A stretch of 49,494 bases of DNA, from positions 1 to 49,494 of the forward strand of contig JAZHPA010000021.1 in NCBI GenBank assembly GCA_051024685.1. Direction: 5' to 3'. Made by a program: the position numbers and the translations under genes. Below, one piece after another: positions 8,259 through 17,091 of the stretch. This DNA comes from UBA12545 sp051024685 (lineage in GTDB: Bacteria; Bacillota; DSM-521; Neomoorellales; Neomoorellaceae). Each line of letters starts with the position of its first letter. Position 1 is the stretch's first letter. The notes under the pieces were generated by a model, which saw nothing but the letters and a program-made list of their open reading frames with translations, was not told where the DNA came from and ran no database searches.

Positions 8259-9991
8259 ACGGTGTGCTGGTGATCGTAAATTACCATGCCCGGCCTGGCG
8301 CCCGGCGGTTTGCGAACATGTTTGGCCCGGGTGTAATCTACTGCCACTCGTTTGGCCTGGCGGGCCCGGCTGAAGTAAGCAGCGAGCCCGGCGGCTTCTT
8401 CCAGGGTGCGGTCGGGGACCGGCCGCCCCTGGGTGCGAATAAGCACATGAGATCCCGGTACATCTTTGGCGTGGAGCCAGATGTCCTCCTCATGGGCCAG
8501 CTTTAGGCTCAGATGATCGTTCTGCCGGTTATTCTTGCCCACGAGGATAGTAAAACCGTCGCTGGAAAGGAGCTCCAGGGGACCATAAATGCCTTGGCGC
8601 TCCTTCTCTTTGGTCTTCCGGGAGCGATTTTTCTCTCCTCCCTCAGGTGGTAGATAGCCCGCCCGCACCAGTTCCTCGCCGATCTCCTCTAAGTCTTCCA
8701 GTGTTTCGGCCATTTCCAGAGCTTGGGCCACCGAATGGAGATACGCGATCTCCTCCCGCGTTTGTTCAAGCTGGAGGGCTGCCTGACGGGCTGCATTTTT
8801 GGCCTTATGATAGCGATTAAAGTAGCGTTCGGCGTTCTCCGCCGGGGAAAGGGATGGGTCCAGCTCAATGGTTAACGGGGGAGCACCGGGATCGTAGAAG
8901 TTTTCGGCTGTAAAGGAAGCCATCCCCTTTTGCAGGCGGTACATATTGGCAGCAATGAGTTCCCCGTAAAGCCGCCATTGTTCCGCTCCCGCGGCAGCCG
9001 CTACGGTTTCGGCCTGGAGGGCTTCCTTTTTTAAACACCGCTTTAATTCGCGCTCGATAAGGCCGGTTAAAGACCGTTTGCGGCCGGTGAGGAGGTTTTC
9101 CCTGCGCTTCTCCTGGTAAAAAATTTCGCAGGCCTGGGAAGGGGTGGGGAAAAATTCGCGAGGAAGGTCCCCGAACTGCAAGAGATTAAAGGCGGCAAAG
9201 GCCAGCACGGTCTTATCCTTGTTTCTGACGACCGTGGGCTGCCAACCTGAAGGCAGGCTGGCGGCCAGCACCTCCTGGAGGGCCTGCCAGAGGCGCACTA
9301 CCTCATGCTCGCCACAGACCTCGGCGGTCGTTTCCGGCGGCAGGCCGGCTCGGTATAGGATTTCGGCCGCCGTCTGCAGGCCTATGCCGTCGAGATTCTC
9401 CACCAAAAGGGATTTTAAAGGCTTCTCCCAGGCTCCCTGGAAGATTATCTGGCCCAAGGTTTCCGGCCCCAGGGTGCGGGGCTCCTTCTTGCCCTGGGCT
9501 GGCGGAGGTACGTAGGCCCGGCCGGGAAGCACTTCCCGGTGACGGCTCACGGCATGGGTGTAGCGCCGCAGGGCGTCGATGATGGTGCCGCTGGGTTCCA
9601 GGAGGATAATATTGGAGTGCTTGCCCATGATCTCCGCCACCAGGGTGCGTTGCACGGTACGGCCCAGCTCATCGATCGAGGAGAAGTGCAGTTCTACGAC
9701 CCGCTCCAGGCCCGGTTGCTTGATTTCGGTCAACAGACCGCCCTGTAGGTGCTTGCGCAGGACCATGCAAAACATAGGGGGATGAGGGGGATTGGGCGGG
9801 TTGGAGGCGGTGAAATGAATGCGGCAATGCTCGGCATGGGCTGATATTAAGAGCCTTTTAATCTCCCGTCCCCGACGAAGGTGAAGGAGAATGGTATCTT
9901 TATCCGGCTGGTAGATGCGTTCTACGCGGCTCCCGAGCCAGGGGGAGAGTTCTGCCTGAATGGAACTCAAGAATAGGCCGTCGACAGCCAC
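8171..9991 (-). CDS. rqcH: RqcH/FbpA-type NFACT protein (ribosome quality control)
   Basis: NFACT proteins such as B. subtilis RqcH bind stalled 50S-peptidyl-tRNA complexes and add C-terminal alanine tails that mark nascent chains for degradation; older annotations call them fibronectin-binding protein. The 606 aa show an N-terminal NFACT-N domain (MAVDGLFLSSIQAEL at the start), a central helical coiled-coil stretch (about 280-440), and the C-terminal NFACT-R (DUF814) domain with ILVGKNNRQND and DIWLHAKDVPGSHV. The GTG start at 9991 has a GAAAGGAG site eight bases upstream. Its 3' end runs 88 bases into convergent pyrF, which is unusual because both coding ends look genuine. Confidence 0.9.
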   Translation of the reverse strand: MAVDGLFLSSIQAELSPWLGSRVERIYQPDKDTILLHLRRGREIKRLLISAHAEHCRIHFTASNPPNPPHPPMFCMVLRKHLQGGLLTEIKQPGLERVVELHFSSIDELGRTVQRTLVAEIMGKHSNIILLEPSGTIIDALRRYTHAVSRHREVLPGRAYVPPPAQGKKEPRTLGPETLGQIIFQGAWEKPLKSLLVENLDGIGLQTAAEILYRAGLPPETTAEVCGEHEVVRLWQALQEVLAASLPSGWQPTVVRNKDKTVLAFAAFNLLQFGDLPREFFPTPSQACEIFYQEKRRENLLTGRKRSLTGLIERELKRCLKKEALQAETVAAAAGAEQWRLYGELIAANMYRLQKGMASFTAENFYDPGAPPLTIELDPSLSPAENAERYFNRYHKAKNAARQAALQLEQTREEIAYLHSVAQALEMAETLEDLEEIGEELVRAGYLPPEGGEKNRSRKTKEKERQGIYGPLELLSSDGFTILVGKNNRQNDHLSLKLAHEEDIWLHAKDVPGSHVLIRTQGRPVPDRTLEEAAGLAAYFSRARQAKRVAVDYTRAKHVRKPPGARPGMVIYDHQHTVYVAPISPSMLLTAATGSGAEVTGRPTTR

Positions 9992-10103
9992 GGTAATTGC
10001 TCCTTTCAGTATACCCGAAGAATTAACAGATCCCGCGAGGAGTGGGGTCGCGGCGCCGGGCCGATTCCCCAGGGCGTCTGCGAACCCGAACCCCTTTTTA
10101 CCG

Positions 10104-10112
10104 AGTATAACA
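10104..10112 (-). promoter_or_regulatory. Extended -10 element for the NFACT gene
   Basis: On the minus strand the sequence TGTTATACT (TG-n-TATACT) forms an extended -10 element, 113 bases upstream of the GTG start. No good -35 box is seen, which extended -10 promoters can tolerate. Confidence 0.4.
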
Positions 10113-10168
10113 CGAAGCCTCCCCTTTCACCTAGTTCTTTTCCCTAAAGGACAGGCATAAAGATTAAC

Positions 10169-12958
10169 GTGGACCAGCCTTATACACCAAAAGGGGCGAA
10201 AGGACAGATGCATGTCAAGAGCAGCCGGTGGTACCAAATGGAAACTTCTCAGGCGCTACAGGTCTTACAGAGCCATGGCGAATACGGGTTGACCGGGGAG
10301 GAAGCCAGGCGTCGCCTAAAGGAAATAGGTCTCAACCAGCTCCGGGGGAAGTCTGGTATTTCTCCCTGGAAACTTTTCGCCCGGCAATTCAGCGATTTCA
10401 TTGTATGGGTTCTTCTGGGAGCCACCGCAATATCCATCTTCTTGGGTGAAGTGGCCGACGCCGTTACCATTATTGCCATTGTCTTCATTAACGCCTTTCT
10501 GGGTTTAATCCAGGAATATCGGGCTGAACGCTCTCTGGAAGCCTTGAGCGAAATGGCCGCACCCTTTGCCCGCGTTATCCGCGATGCCCAGGTGCAACGG
10601 ATCCCGGCCCGGGAACTGGTACCCGGAGATATTCTCCTGGTGGAAGGCGGGGACAGGGTAGCAGCGGATGCTCTTTTGCTATGGGCCAGCAGTCTGGAGG
10701 TGGAGGAAGCTGCTTTAACCGGGGAATCCCACCCGGTGGCCAAGGAGCCGGGCGCCCTGCACGAAGAAGTGCCCCTGGGAGACCGGCGCAATATGCTGTA
10801 CATGGGGACGGTGATTACCCGGGGCCGGGGCAAGGCGGTGGTAGTGGCCACCGGGATGGCCACCGAAATCGGGAACATTGCCGGTATGATCCAGGAGGTG
10901 AAGGAGGAAGAAACTCCCCTGCAGAAAAGGCTGGCTCAGGTAGGGAGCTGGCTGGTGCTGGCCTGTCTGGTTATTTGCGCCCTGATGGTGGTTATCGGCC
11001 TGGGCAGGGGTGAAGACCCTTACCGCATGTTCTTGGTGGGGGTCAGCCTGGCCGTGGCGGCTATTCCGGAAGGCTTACCGGCCATCGTGACGGTTTGCCT
11101 GGCCATGGGGGTCCAGAGGATGGCCCGCCGTCGGGCCATAGTGCGCAAGTTGCCGGCCGTAGAAACCCTGGGCTGTGCCACCGTCATCTGCACTGACAAG
11201 ACCGGCACTCTTACGACGAACCAAATGACGGTGCGGCAGGTATGGGTCAACGACAGGGTGTATGGTGTAAGCGGTACGGGTTATGCTCCCCAGGGAGAAT
11301 TTTTATGGGGTGGACATAAAGCAGTAATAGATGAACCCTTAGCACTCCTCTTAAAAGCTGCTGCCTTATGCAACAACGCCCTTCTGCAGAGGAACGGATT
11401 GACCGTTGGGGGATGGTTTAGAGGAAACCGCAAAGGGAAGAGGAGCTGGAAGATAAGCGGTGACCCTACCGAAGGAGCTCTCCTGGTGGCCGCCGCTAAG
11501 GGGGGGATCTGGCGGGAACACCTGGAGAAGAACAGCCGGCGGCTGATAGAAATCCCCTTTGATTCCGAACGCAAGCGAATGAGCGTGGTATACGAAACCC
11601 ACGGGAGGCGAAGGGTTTACGTCAAAGGCGCTCCCGATGTGCTATTAAACCTGTGCAATTTCCTCTTTCTGGGGGGAGAGGCTGTCCCTCTCACTTCCCA
11701 CTGGCACCGGAAGATTCAGGAACAAAACGAGGATATGGCCCGGAGGGCTCTGCGGGTCCTTGCTCTGGCCTACCGGGATCTGCCCCCCTCCCTTCCGCTG
11801 ACGTCCGAGGCGGTGGAGGAGAATTTAACCTTTATCGGTCTGGTCGGCATGAGCGATCCCCCACGGCCCGAGGCCCAGGAAGCCGTACAGGTCTGCCGAC
11901 GGGCAGGCATTAAAGTGGTGATGATTACCGGCGACCACCGTTTGACGGCGCAGGCCATAGCCCGGGAACTGGGCCTCCCGGCGGATGAGAACAATGTTCT
12001 GACCGGAGCGGAGCTCGAGGCCCTTACCGATAAGGAATTGGCCGCCCGGGCCAGGGAGGTCGCAGTTTATGCCCGGACGTCGCCCCTCCAAAAGCTTCGC
12101 ATTGTCCGGGCCTTAAAGAAGAACGGCCATGTGGTGGCCATGACGGGGGACGGGGTGAATGACGCGCCGGCCATCAAGGAAGCCGATATAGGCATTGCCA
12201 TGGGCCAGACCGGTACTGATGTGGCCAAAGAAGCGGCATCTATGATTCTGGCCGACGACAATTTCGCTACCATTGTGGCGGCAGTAGAAGAGGGCCGGGG
12301 CATCTACAGTAACATTCGCAAGTTTATCCGGTATCTCCTTTCCTGCAACGTGGGCGAAGTATTAACCATGTTTATAGCGGCTATAACCGGTCTGCCCTTG
12401 CCCTTGCTTCCCATCCAGATTTTATGGATGAACTTGGTCACCGACGGATTGCCTGCCCTGGCTTTGGGCATGGACCCTGGGGAGCCGGATTTAATGGCCC
12501 GGCCGCCCTACAGGTCCGGCGAGAGCGTTTTTGCTCGGGGCTTGGGGTGGAGCATAATCTCCCTGGGTGTCCAAATCGGCCTGGTTACCGTAGCCGTGTT
12601 CCTGGCCGGCCTGTTTTTGGGTGAAGGCGATTTGGCCACCGCGCGCACTTTGGCCTTCACCACCCTGGTTTTTGCCCAGCTTTTTGCCGTTTTCGAATGT
12701 CGTTCCGAAGCCGCGTCGCCTTTTGCGGTGGGCTATTTCAGCAACAAGCATCTCGTACTGGCAACAGCTTGCTCGGCCGTCATGCAGCTTTTGGTGATTT
12801 ACTGGCCCCTATTGCAGACGGTTTTCCGCACAGCACCTCTAAACCTTTTTCACTGGGCTCTGGTGTTGCTGGCTGCCGGTTGGAGGACTTGCTTCCAGGG
12901 AATTGGGTACTATTTCCTGCGGCCGCTGCGGCGGGTAGTGTGGTTGCATTCTCGGTGA
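10169..12958 (+). CDS. SERCA-type P-type cation (probably Ca2+) ATPase
   Basis: A P2A-type ATPase that pumps a divalent cation across the membrane. In order: N-terminal cation ATPase domain, actuator domain with TGES (residues 184-187), transmembrane ion site AAIPEGLPA in TM4, phosphorylation site DKTGTLT (Asp343), nucleotide domain with KGAPD, hinge GDGVNDAP (660-667) and C-terminal helices with WMNLVTDGLPALALG. PEGL in TM4 together with NLVTDGLPA in TM6 is typical of Ca2+ (or Mn2+) pumps. The start is uncertain: the GTG at 10169 lacks a well-placed ribosome site, while the ATG at 10208 follows AAAGGACAG closely and would remove 13 residues. It is divergent from the NFACT gene. Confidence 0.93.
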   Translation: MDQPYTPKGAKGQMHVKSSRWYQMETSQALQVLQSHGEYGLTGEEARRRLKEIGLNQLRGKSGISPWKLFARQFSDFIVWVLLGATAISIFLGEVADAVTIIAIVFINAFLGLIQEYRAERSLEALSEMAAPFARVIRDAQVQRIPARELVPGDILLVEGGDRVAADALLLWASSLEVEEAALTGESHPVAKEPGALHEEVPLGDRRNMLYMGTVITRGRGKAVVVATGMATEIGNIAGMIQEVKEEETPLQKRLAQVGSWLVLACLVICALMVVIGLGRGEDPYRMFLVGVSLAVAAIPEGLPAIVTVCLAMGVQRMARRRAIVRKLPAVETLGCATVICTDKTGTLTTNQMTVRQVWVNDRVYGVSGTGYAPQGEFLWGGHKAVIDEPLALLLKAAALCNNALLQRNGLTVGGWFRGNRKGKRSWKISGDPTEGALLVAAAKGGIWREHLEKNSRRLIEIPFDSERKRMSVVYETHGRRRVYVKGAPDVLLNLCNFLFLGGEAVPLTSHWHRKIQEQNEDMARRALRVLALAYRDLPPSLPLTSEAVEENLTFIGLVGMSDPPRPEAQEAVQVCRRAGIKVVMITGDHRLTAQAIARELGLPADENNVLTGAELEALTDKELAARAREVAVYARTSPLQKLRIVRALKKNGHVVAMTGDGVNDAPAIKEADIGIAMGQTGTDVAKEAASMILADDNFATIVAAVEEGRGIYSNIRKFIRYLLSCNVGEVLTMFIAAITGLPLPLLPIQILWMNLVTDGLPALALGMDPGEPDLMARPPYRSGESVFARGLGWSIISLGVQIGLVTVAVFLAGLFLGEGDLATARTLAFTTLVFAQLFAVFECRSEAASPFAVGYFSNKHLVLATACSAVMQLLVIYWPLLQTVFRTAPLNLFHWALVLLAAGWRTCFQGIGYYFLRPLRRVVWLHSR

Positions 12959-13050
12959 GGAACCCAGCACTTTTAGCGAAAATCATGGTAAAATAGCCTT
13001 CGGGGTGTTAAAATAGAAAAACGAGGCTAGGAAAGGTGTGGTGGGTTTCC

Positions 13051-13890
13051 TTGCATTTTACCAAGATGCACGGCCTGGGCAACGATTTCGTGCTGGTAAA
13101 CTGCTTTAAAGAAAAAATACCTGGGGACCTGGCAGAGGTGGCCCGCCGCCTCTGCCACCGGCGGTTTGGCGTGGGCGCCGACGGGCTTGTTTTTCTTTTA
13201 CCTTCCCAGGTGGCCGAACTTAAGATGCGCATCTTCAATCCCGACGGCAGCGAAGCCGAAATGTGCGGCAACGGTATACGCTGCCTGGCCCGTTTTGCCT
13301 ATGAAGAAGGCCTGGTTCCGGGGCCGGCCATCCGGGTGGAAACCCTGGCCGGAATCATAGTACCCCAATTGATTGTAGAAGGGGGCCGGGTAGTGGGGGT
13401 GCGTGTGGATATGGGGGAGCCTCGCCTGGCCCGCCGGGATATACCCATGTCAGGGAACGAGGAGAGGGCCATCGATATACCCCTGGAAGTAAAGGGGGAG
13501 ACCGTTAAGGTAACTTGTGTTTCCATGGGGAATCCCCATTGCGTTCTTTTTGTTCCCGCCGTGGATTCCGCGCCGGTCACCACTTTGGGCCCCTTAATTG
13601 AAAACCATACTTTGTTTCCCCAGCGCACTAATGTAGAATTTATAGAAGTATTGAACCCCGCAGAGGTTAAGATGAGGGTTTGGGAGCGGGGCGCCGGTGA
13701 AACCTTGGCTTGCGGCACCGGTGCCTGTGCCGCCGTAGTGGCAGCGGCCTTAACCAAACGCACCGGCCGTCAGGTGACGGTGCACCTGGCAGCCGGCGAC
13801 TTAACCATCGAATGGGCACCCGACAACCGCGTCTTTATGACCGGGCCGGCCGTGCGGGTTTTCGACGGCGTTTACCTGGAGGAAATTTAG
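13051..13890 (+). CDS. dapF: Diaminopimelate epimerase
   Basis: It interconverts LL- and meso-diaminopimelate for peptidoglycan and lysine. Both catalytic cysteines are seen: Cys72 in MCGNGIRCLARF and Cys221 in ACGTGACA. The TTG at 13051 gives the family start (HFTKMHGLGNDFV, normally M-x-F-T-K-M) and 279 aa; GAAAGGTGTGG upstream serves as ribosome site. The longer GTG at 13036 would add WWVS and a poorly spaced site. dapL starts 16 bases after the stop, so epimerase and aminotransferase of the short DAP pathway form a unit. Confidence 0.95.
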   Translation: MHFTKMHGLGNDFVLVNCFKEKIPGDLAEVARRLCHRRFGVGADGLVFLLPSQVAELKMRIFNPDGSEAEMCGNGIRCLARFAYEEGLVPGPAIRVETLAGIIVPQLIVEGGRVVGVRVDMGEPRLARRDIPMSGNEERAIDIPLEVKGETVKVTCVSMGNPHCVLFVPAVDSAPVTTLGPLIENHTLFPQRTNVEFIEVLNPAEVKMRVWERGAGETLACGTGACAAVVAAALTKRTGRQVTVHLAAGDLTIEWAPDNRVFMTGPAVRVFDGVYLEEI

Positions 13891-13906
13891 AGGAGGCTGG
13901 TCTATC

Positions 13907-15085
13907 ATGGAACAAGCCCAACGTATTCAAAAGCTACCCCCTTACCTGTTTGCCCGCATTGAGAAAAAAATCGAAGAGGCCAGGGAAAGGGGAGTGGACA
14001 TTATCAGTTTGGGGATCGGCGATCCCGATCTGCCGACTCCTTCTCACGTTATTGCCAAGTTAAACGAGGAAGCCCACAACCCTGAAAACCACCGCTATCC
14101 TACCTCCGTGGGCCTACTACCTTTCAGACAAGCTGTAGCCGGCTGGTACCGGGAACGTTACGGGGTGGAACTGGACCCGCGGTCGGAAGTGGTTACCTTA
14201 ATCGGTTCTAAAGAAGGTATTGCCCATATTTCCTTTTGCTATGTTGACCCGGGAGATATAAATTTGGTGCCCGATCCCGGCTATCCTGTTTACGGCATCG
14301 GTACCCTTCTTGCCGGGGGAGAGCCTTACCTCATGCCTCTAAAGGAGGAAAGGAGCTACCTGCCGGACCTCGCGGCCATTCCCTCCGAGGTGGCCCGGCG
14401 CGCTAAGCTCATGTTCATCAACTACCCCAACAATCCCACCGGTGCAGTGGTCCGGGATAATAATTTCTTCCAGGAAGTGGTGGAGTTCGCCAAGAGCTAC
14501 GACATTATTGTTTGCCATGATGCGGCTTACAGCGAAATAACCTACGACGGCTACCGCGCTCCCTCTTTTCTAGCCACGCCCGGTGCCAAGGAAGTAGGCA
14601 TCGAGTTTAACTCCCTTTCCAAGCCCTATAACATGACGGGATGGCGCCTGGGATGGGCGTGCGGACGTGCCGATGTAGTGGAAGCTTTGGGCCGCATTAA
14701 ATCCAATATTGATTCGGGGGTATTCCAGGCCGTTCAGTACGCCGGTATAGCGGCTTTAACCGGGCCGCAAGACGGCTTACGTGAAGTCTGCCGTGTTTAC
14801 CGGGAACGCCGGGACCTGGTGGTGGAAGGACTGAACTCCATGGGCTGGCGCTTATCCAAGCCCCTGGGCACCTTTTACGTGTGGGCCCCCGTACCGGCGG
14901 GTTATACCTCAGAGAGCTTCGCCGAAACCGTCTTAGAAAAAGCCGGGGTAATTGTGACCCCGGGGAACGGCTACGGCAAGTACGGGGAAGGATACTTCCG
15001 CATCGCCTTGACCATCGATAAAGAACGCATTAAAGAAGCTTTTACCCGGCTGCGCAGGGCCCTGGGGCAGGTCAAGTTCGATTAA
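13907..15085 (+). CDS. dapL: LL-diaminopimelate aminotransferase
   Basis: A PLP enzyme that makes LL-diaminopimelate directly from tetrahydrodipicolinate, bypassing the succinylase or acetylase routes. The 392-aa fold type I aminotransferase has INYPNNPTGA near residue 168 and the PLP lysine Lys239 in SLSKPYNMTGWRLGW. The N-terminal MEQAQRIQKLPPYLFARI matches DapL of clostridia rather than generic aspartate aminotransferases. GAGGAGG precedes the ATG. Direct linkage to dapF supports the assignment over AlaT or AspC-like functions. Confidence 0.93.
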   Translation: MEQAQRIQKLPPYLFARIEKKIEEARERGVDIISLGIGDPDLPTPSHVIAKLNEEAHNPENHRYPTSVGLLPFRQAVAGWYRERYGVELDPRSEVVTLIGSKEGIAHISFCYVDPGDINLVPDPGYPVYGIGTLLAGGEPYLMPLKEERSYLPDLAAIPSEVARRAKLMFINYPNNPTGAVVRDNNFFQEVVEFAKSYDIIVCHDAAYSEITYDGYRAPSFLATPGAKEVGIEFNSLSKPYNMTGWRLGWACGRADVVEALGRIKSNIDSGVFQAVQYAGIAALTGPQDGLREVCRVYRERRDLVVEGLNSMGWRLSKPLGTFYVWAPVPAGYTSESFAETVLEKAGVIVTPGNGYGKYGEGYFRIALTIDKERIKEAFTRLRRALGQVKFD

Positions 15086-15097
15086 GGGGTGAAGCTC

Positions 15098-15979
15098 TTG
15101 GTGGCCAGTATGACCGGATACGGGCGCGGCCAAGCTACCGGAGCCGGCAAAGTGGTGATAGCAGAGGCCAGGTCGGTGAACAGCCGGTTTCTGGATATCA
15201 ATGTCCGCCTCCCCCGGACGTATTTGCCCCTGGAAGAGCGCATTAGGACGGAAATCAAAAAGCGGTTTGCTAGGGGGCATATTGACGTATTTATAAGCAT
15301 TAGCGAAGAAAATCCTGAAAAACAGCCTATATCCGTTGACAAGGGCCGGGCAATGGCTTATTATAGTGCCTTGAAGGAACTGGCACAAATTTTGGGTATA
15401 CCGGAGGATATTACCGCCGTCCAACTGTTGACTCTACCCGACGTCATTACGGTTAGCGAACCTACCTGGCAGGAAGACATTTTGTGGCCCGTTCTTTACG
15501 AGGCCTTGGAGATGGCGTTGAGCGGCCTGCTCTCGGCCCGCCTGGCGGAAGGAGCGCGGCTGCAGGAGGATCTGGAGCAACGGGCCCGTACGGTGAGGCA
15601 ACATATAGAGGCTATCCGGCGGCGGGCACCACAGGTGCCGGTAGAATACGCCGCCCGGCTGCGAGAAAAAATAGCCCAGCTGGTCCAGGGCATGGATGTC
15701 GTGGACCCCGGCCGCCTGGAGATGGAGGTAGCTTTGCTGGCCGAACGCTGCGACATCCACGAGGAGCTGATAAGGCTGGGAAGCCACCTGGAAGAATGGG
15801 ATCGTTTGGTGCAGGGCCGAGGGGCAGTAGGGCGGAGGCTGGAATTTGTTCTGCAGGAGATGTTCCGGGAAATCAATACCATTGGCTCCAAAGCTAATGA
15901 TCTGGAAATCAGCCGCCTGGTAATAGCCGTCAAGAGCGAGTTGGAGAAAATGCGGGAACAGGTGCAGAACGTAGAATAA
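15098..15979 (+). CDS. yicC: YicC-family endoribonuclease
   Basis: YicC/YloC proteins are endoribonucleases; E. coli YicC promotes decay of the small RNA RyhB. The product opens with the signature SMTGYGRG and closes with the DUF1732 end (LEFVLQEMFREINTIGSKAND, then EISRLVIAVKSELEKMREQVQN). I chose TTG 15098 because AAGGGGTG lies seven bases before it and gives MVASMTGYG, close to the usual M-I-x-SMTGYG; GTG 15089 is an upstream alternative. The 293-aa length is normal. The order yicC-remA-gmk-rpoZ-coaBC is a conserved Firmicute block. Confidence 0.93.
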   Translation: MVASMTGYGRGQATGAGKVVIAEARSVNSRFLDINVRLPRTYLPLEERIRTEIKKRFARGHIDVFISISEENPEKQPISVDKGRAMAYYSALKELAQILGIPEDITAVQLLTLPDVITVSEPTWQEDILWPVLYEALEMALSGLLSARLAEGARLQEDLEQRARTVRQHIEAIRRRAPQVPVEYAARLREKIAQLVQGMDVVDPGRLEMEVALLAERCDIHEELIRLGSHLEEWDRLVQGRGAVGRRLEFVLQEMFREINTIGSKANDLEISRLVIAVKSELEKMREQVQNVE

Positions 15980-15998
15980 AATCCTGGGAGGAGGCTAT

Positions 15999-16271
15999 AT
16001 GGACAAACTCATTAATATCGGTTTTGGTAACATTGTTTCGGCGCGGCGTATCGTGGCCATAGTCAGTCCGGAATCGGCCCCCATTAAACGTATTATCCAG
16101 GAGGCCCGGGACCGGGGAATGTTGATCGATGCCACCTATGGCCGGCGTACCCGCGCGGTGATCATTACGGACAGTGATCATATCATCCTTTCCGCCGTAC
16201 AGCCGGAGACGGTGGCCCACCGCCTGTCCTCCCGGGAGTCCGCAGGCTCGGCGGAGGAGTCCGAAGACTAG
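15999..16271 (+). CDS. remA: RemA-family DNA-binding regulator (DUF370)
   Basis: In B. subtilis, RemA is a ring-forming DNA-binding protein that activates biofilm matrix and osmoprotection genes. This 90-aa protein starts MDKLINIGFGNIVSARRIVAI and has the conserved RDRGMLIDATYGRRTRAV region typical of DUF370. GGGAGGAGG precedes the ATG by six bases. gmk starts immediately after its stop codon, so the two are cotranslated. The 15-residue tail past residue 75 is Ser/Glu-rich and probably disordered. Confidence 0.92.
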   Translation: MDKLINIGFGNIVSARRIVAIVSPESAPIKRIIQEARDRGMLIDATYGRRTRAVIITDSDHIILSAVQPETVAHRLSSRESAGSAEESED

Positions 16272-16883
16272 ATGCAGGGACTTCTACTGGTGATTTCCGG
16301 GCCGTCCGGGGCGGGGAAAGGGACTGTTTGTCGCGCACTGCGTCAAAGGCTGCCTCACCTGGGTTATTCCATCTCGGCCACTACGCGGCCGCCCAGGCCG
16401 GGAGAGAAAGAAGGAGAGAACTATTTCTTCCTGAAGCGCGAGGAGTTTTTAGCCCTTCTTAAGGAGGGGGCATTTTTAGAGTGGGCGGAGGTTTACGGAA
16501 ACCTTTACGGTACGCCACGCCGTCCGGTGGAAGAAGCCCTGGCCGGGGGCCGGGATATCATTCTAGAAATCGATACCCAAGGGGCAGCCCAAGTTAAGAA
16601 ATACTATCCCGACGGCGTCTTTATCTTCGTCATTCCCCCCACGTTCAAGGAACTAGAAGAAAGAATAAGGGGGCGGGGAACAGAAACCCCGGAGGTTATT
16701 GCTGCCCGGCTGGGACGGGTAGAAAATGAGCTGCAACAGATCGACCTTTATGACTATGTGGTGGTAAACGATATAGTGGAGCAAGCAGTAGCCAAGATTG
16801 AAGCCATTATTACCGCAGAAAAATGCCGAACAGCACGCTTCAAGGCCCACTGGCAACGGCCCTTCTGGCATAAGGAGGCGTAA
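16272..16883 (+). CDS. gmk: Guanylate kinase
   Basis: It phosphorylates GMP to GDP with ATP. The 203 aa begin with the P loop ISGPSGAGKGT at residues 8-18, followed by the GMP-binding SATTRPPRPGEKEGENYFF region and the lid. The ATG abuts the remA stop and lies within reach of GGAGGAG near the end of remA. The C-terminal extension after residue 190 is arginine-rich. It precedes rpoZ by four bases, the common Firmicute arrangement. Confidence 0.96.
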   Translation: MQGLLLVISGPSGAGKGTVCRALRQRLPHLGYSISATTRPPRPGEKEGENYFFLKREEFLALLKEGAFLEWAEVYGNLYGTPRRPVEEALAGGRDIILEIDTQGAAQVKKYYPDGVFIFVIPPTFKELEERIRGRGTETPEVIAARLGRVENELQQIDLYDYVVVNDIVEQAVAKIEAIITAEKCRTARFKAHWQRPFWHKEA

Positions 16884-16887
16884 ACAG

Positions 16888-17091
16888 GTGAACCGCCCGT
16901 CCATCGACGAACTGCTGCGGCAAATCGATAATAAATATGCTCTGGCCGTTCTCGCTGCCAAGCGGGCACGCATGCTTACCCAGGGACAGCTCGAAAATTT
17001 TTATCCCAAGGGCACCAAAGCGGTAACCGTAGCCCTGCAAGAAATCGCAGAAGGCAAATTGAAGATGGAATGGGGCAGAAGGAAATCGTGA
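16888..17091 (+). CDS. rpoZ: RNA polymerase omega subunit
   Basis: Omega helps assemble RNA polymerase by clamping the beta' subunit. The 67-aa product MNRPSIDELLRQIDNKYALA has the conserved helix with KYALAVLAAKRAR. The GTG at 16888 is chosen because AAGGAGG lies nine bases upstream and the protein begins like other short clostridial omegas; an upstream in-frame ATG (16798) lies inside gmk and would add 30 unrelated residues. Its TGA overlaps the coaBC start (GTGA). Confidence 0.93.
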   Translation: MNRPSIDELLRQIDNKYALAVLAAKRARMLTQGQLENFYPKGTKAVTVALQEIAEGKLKMEWGRRKS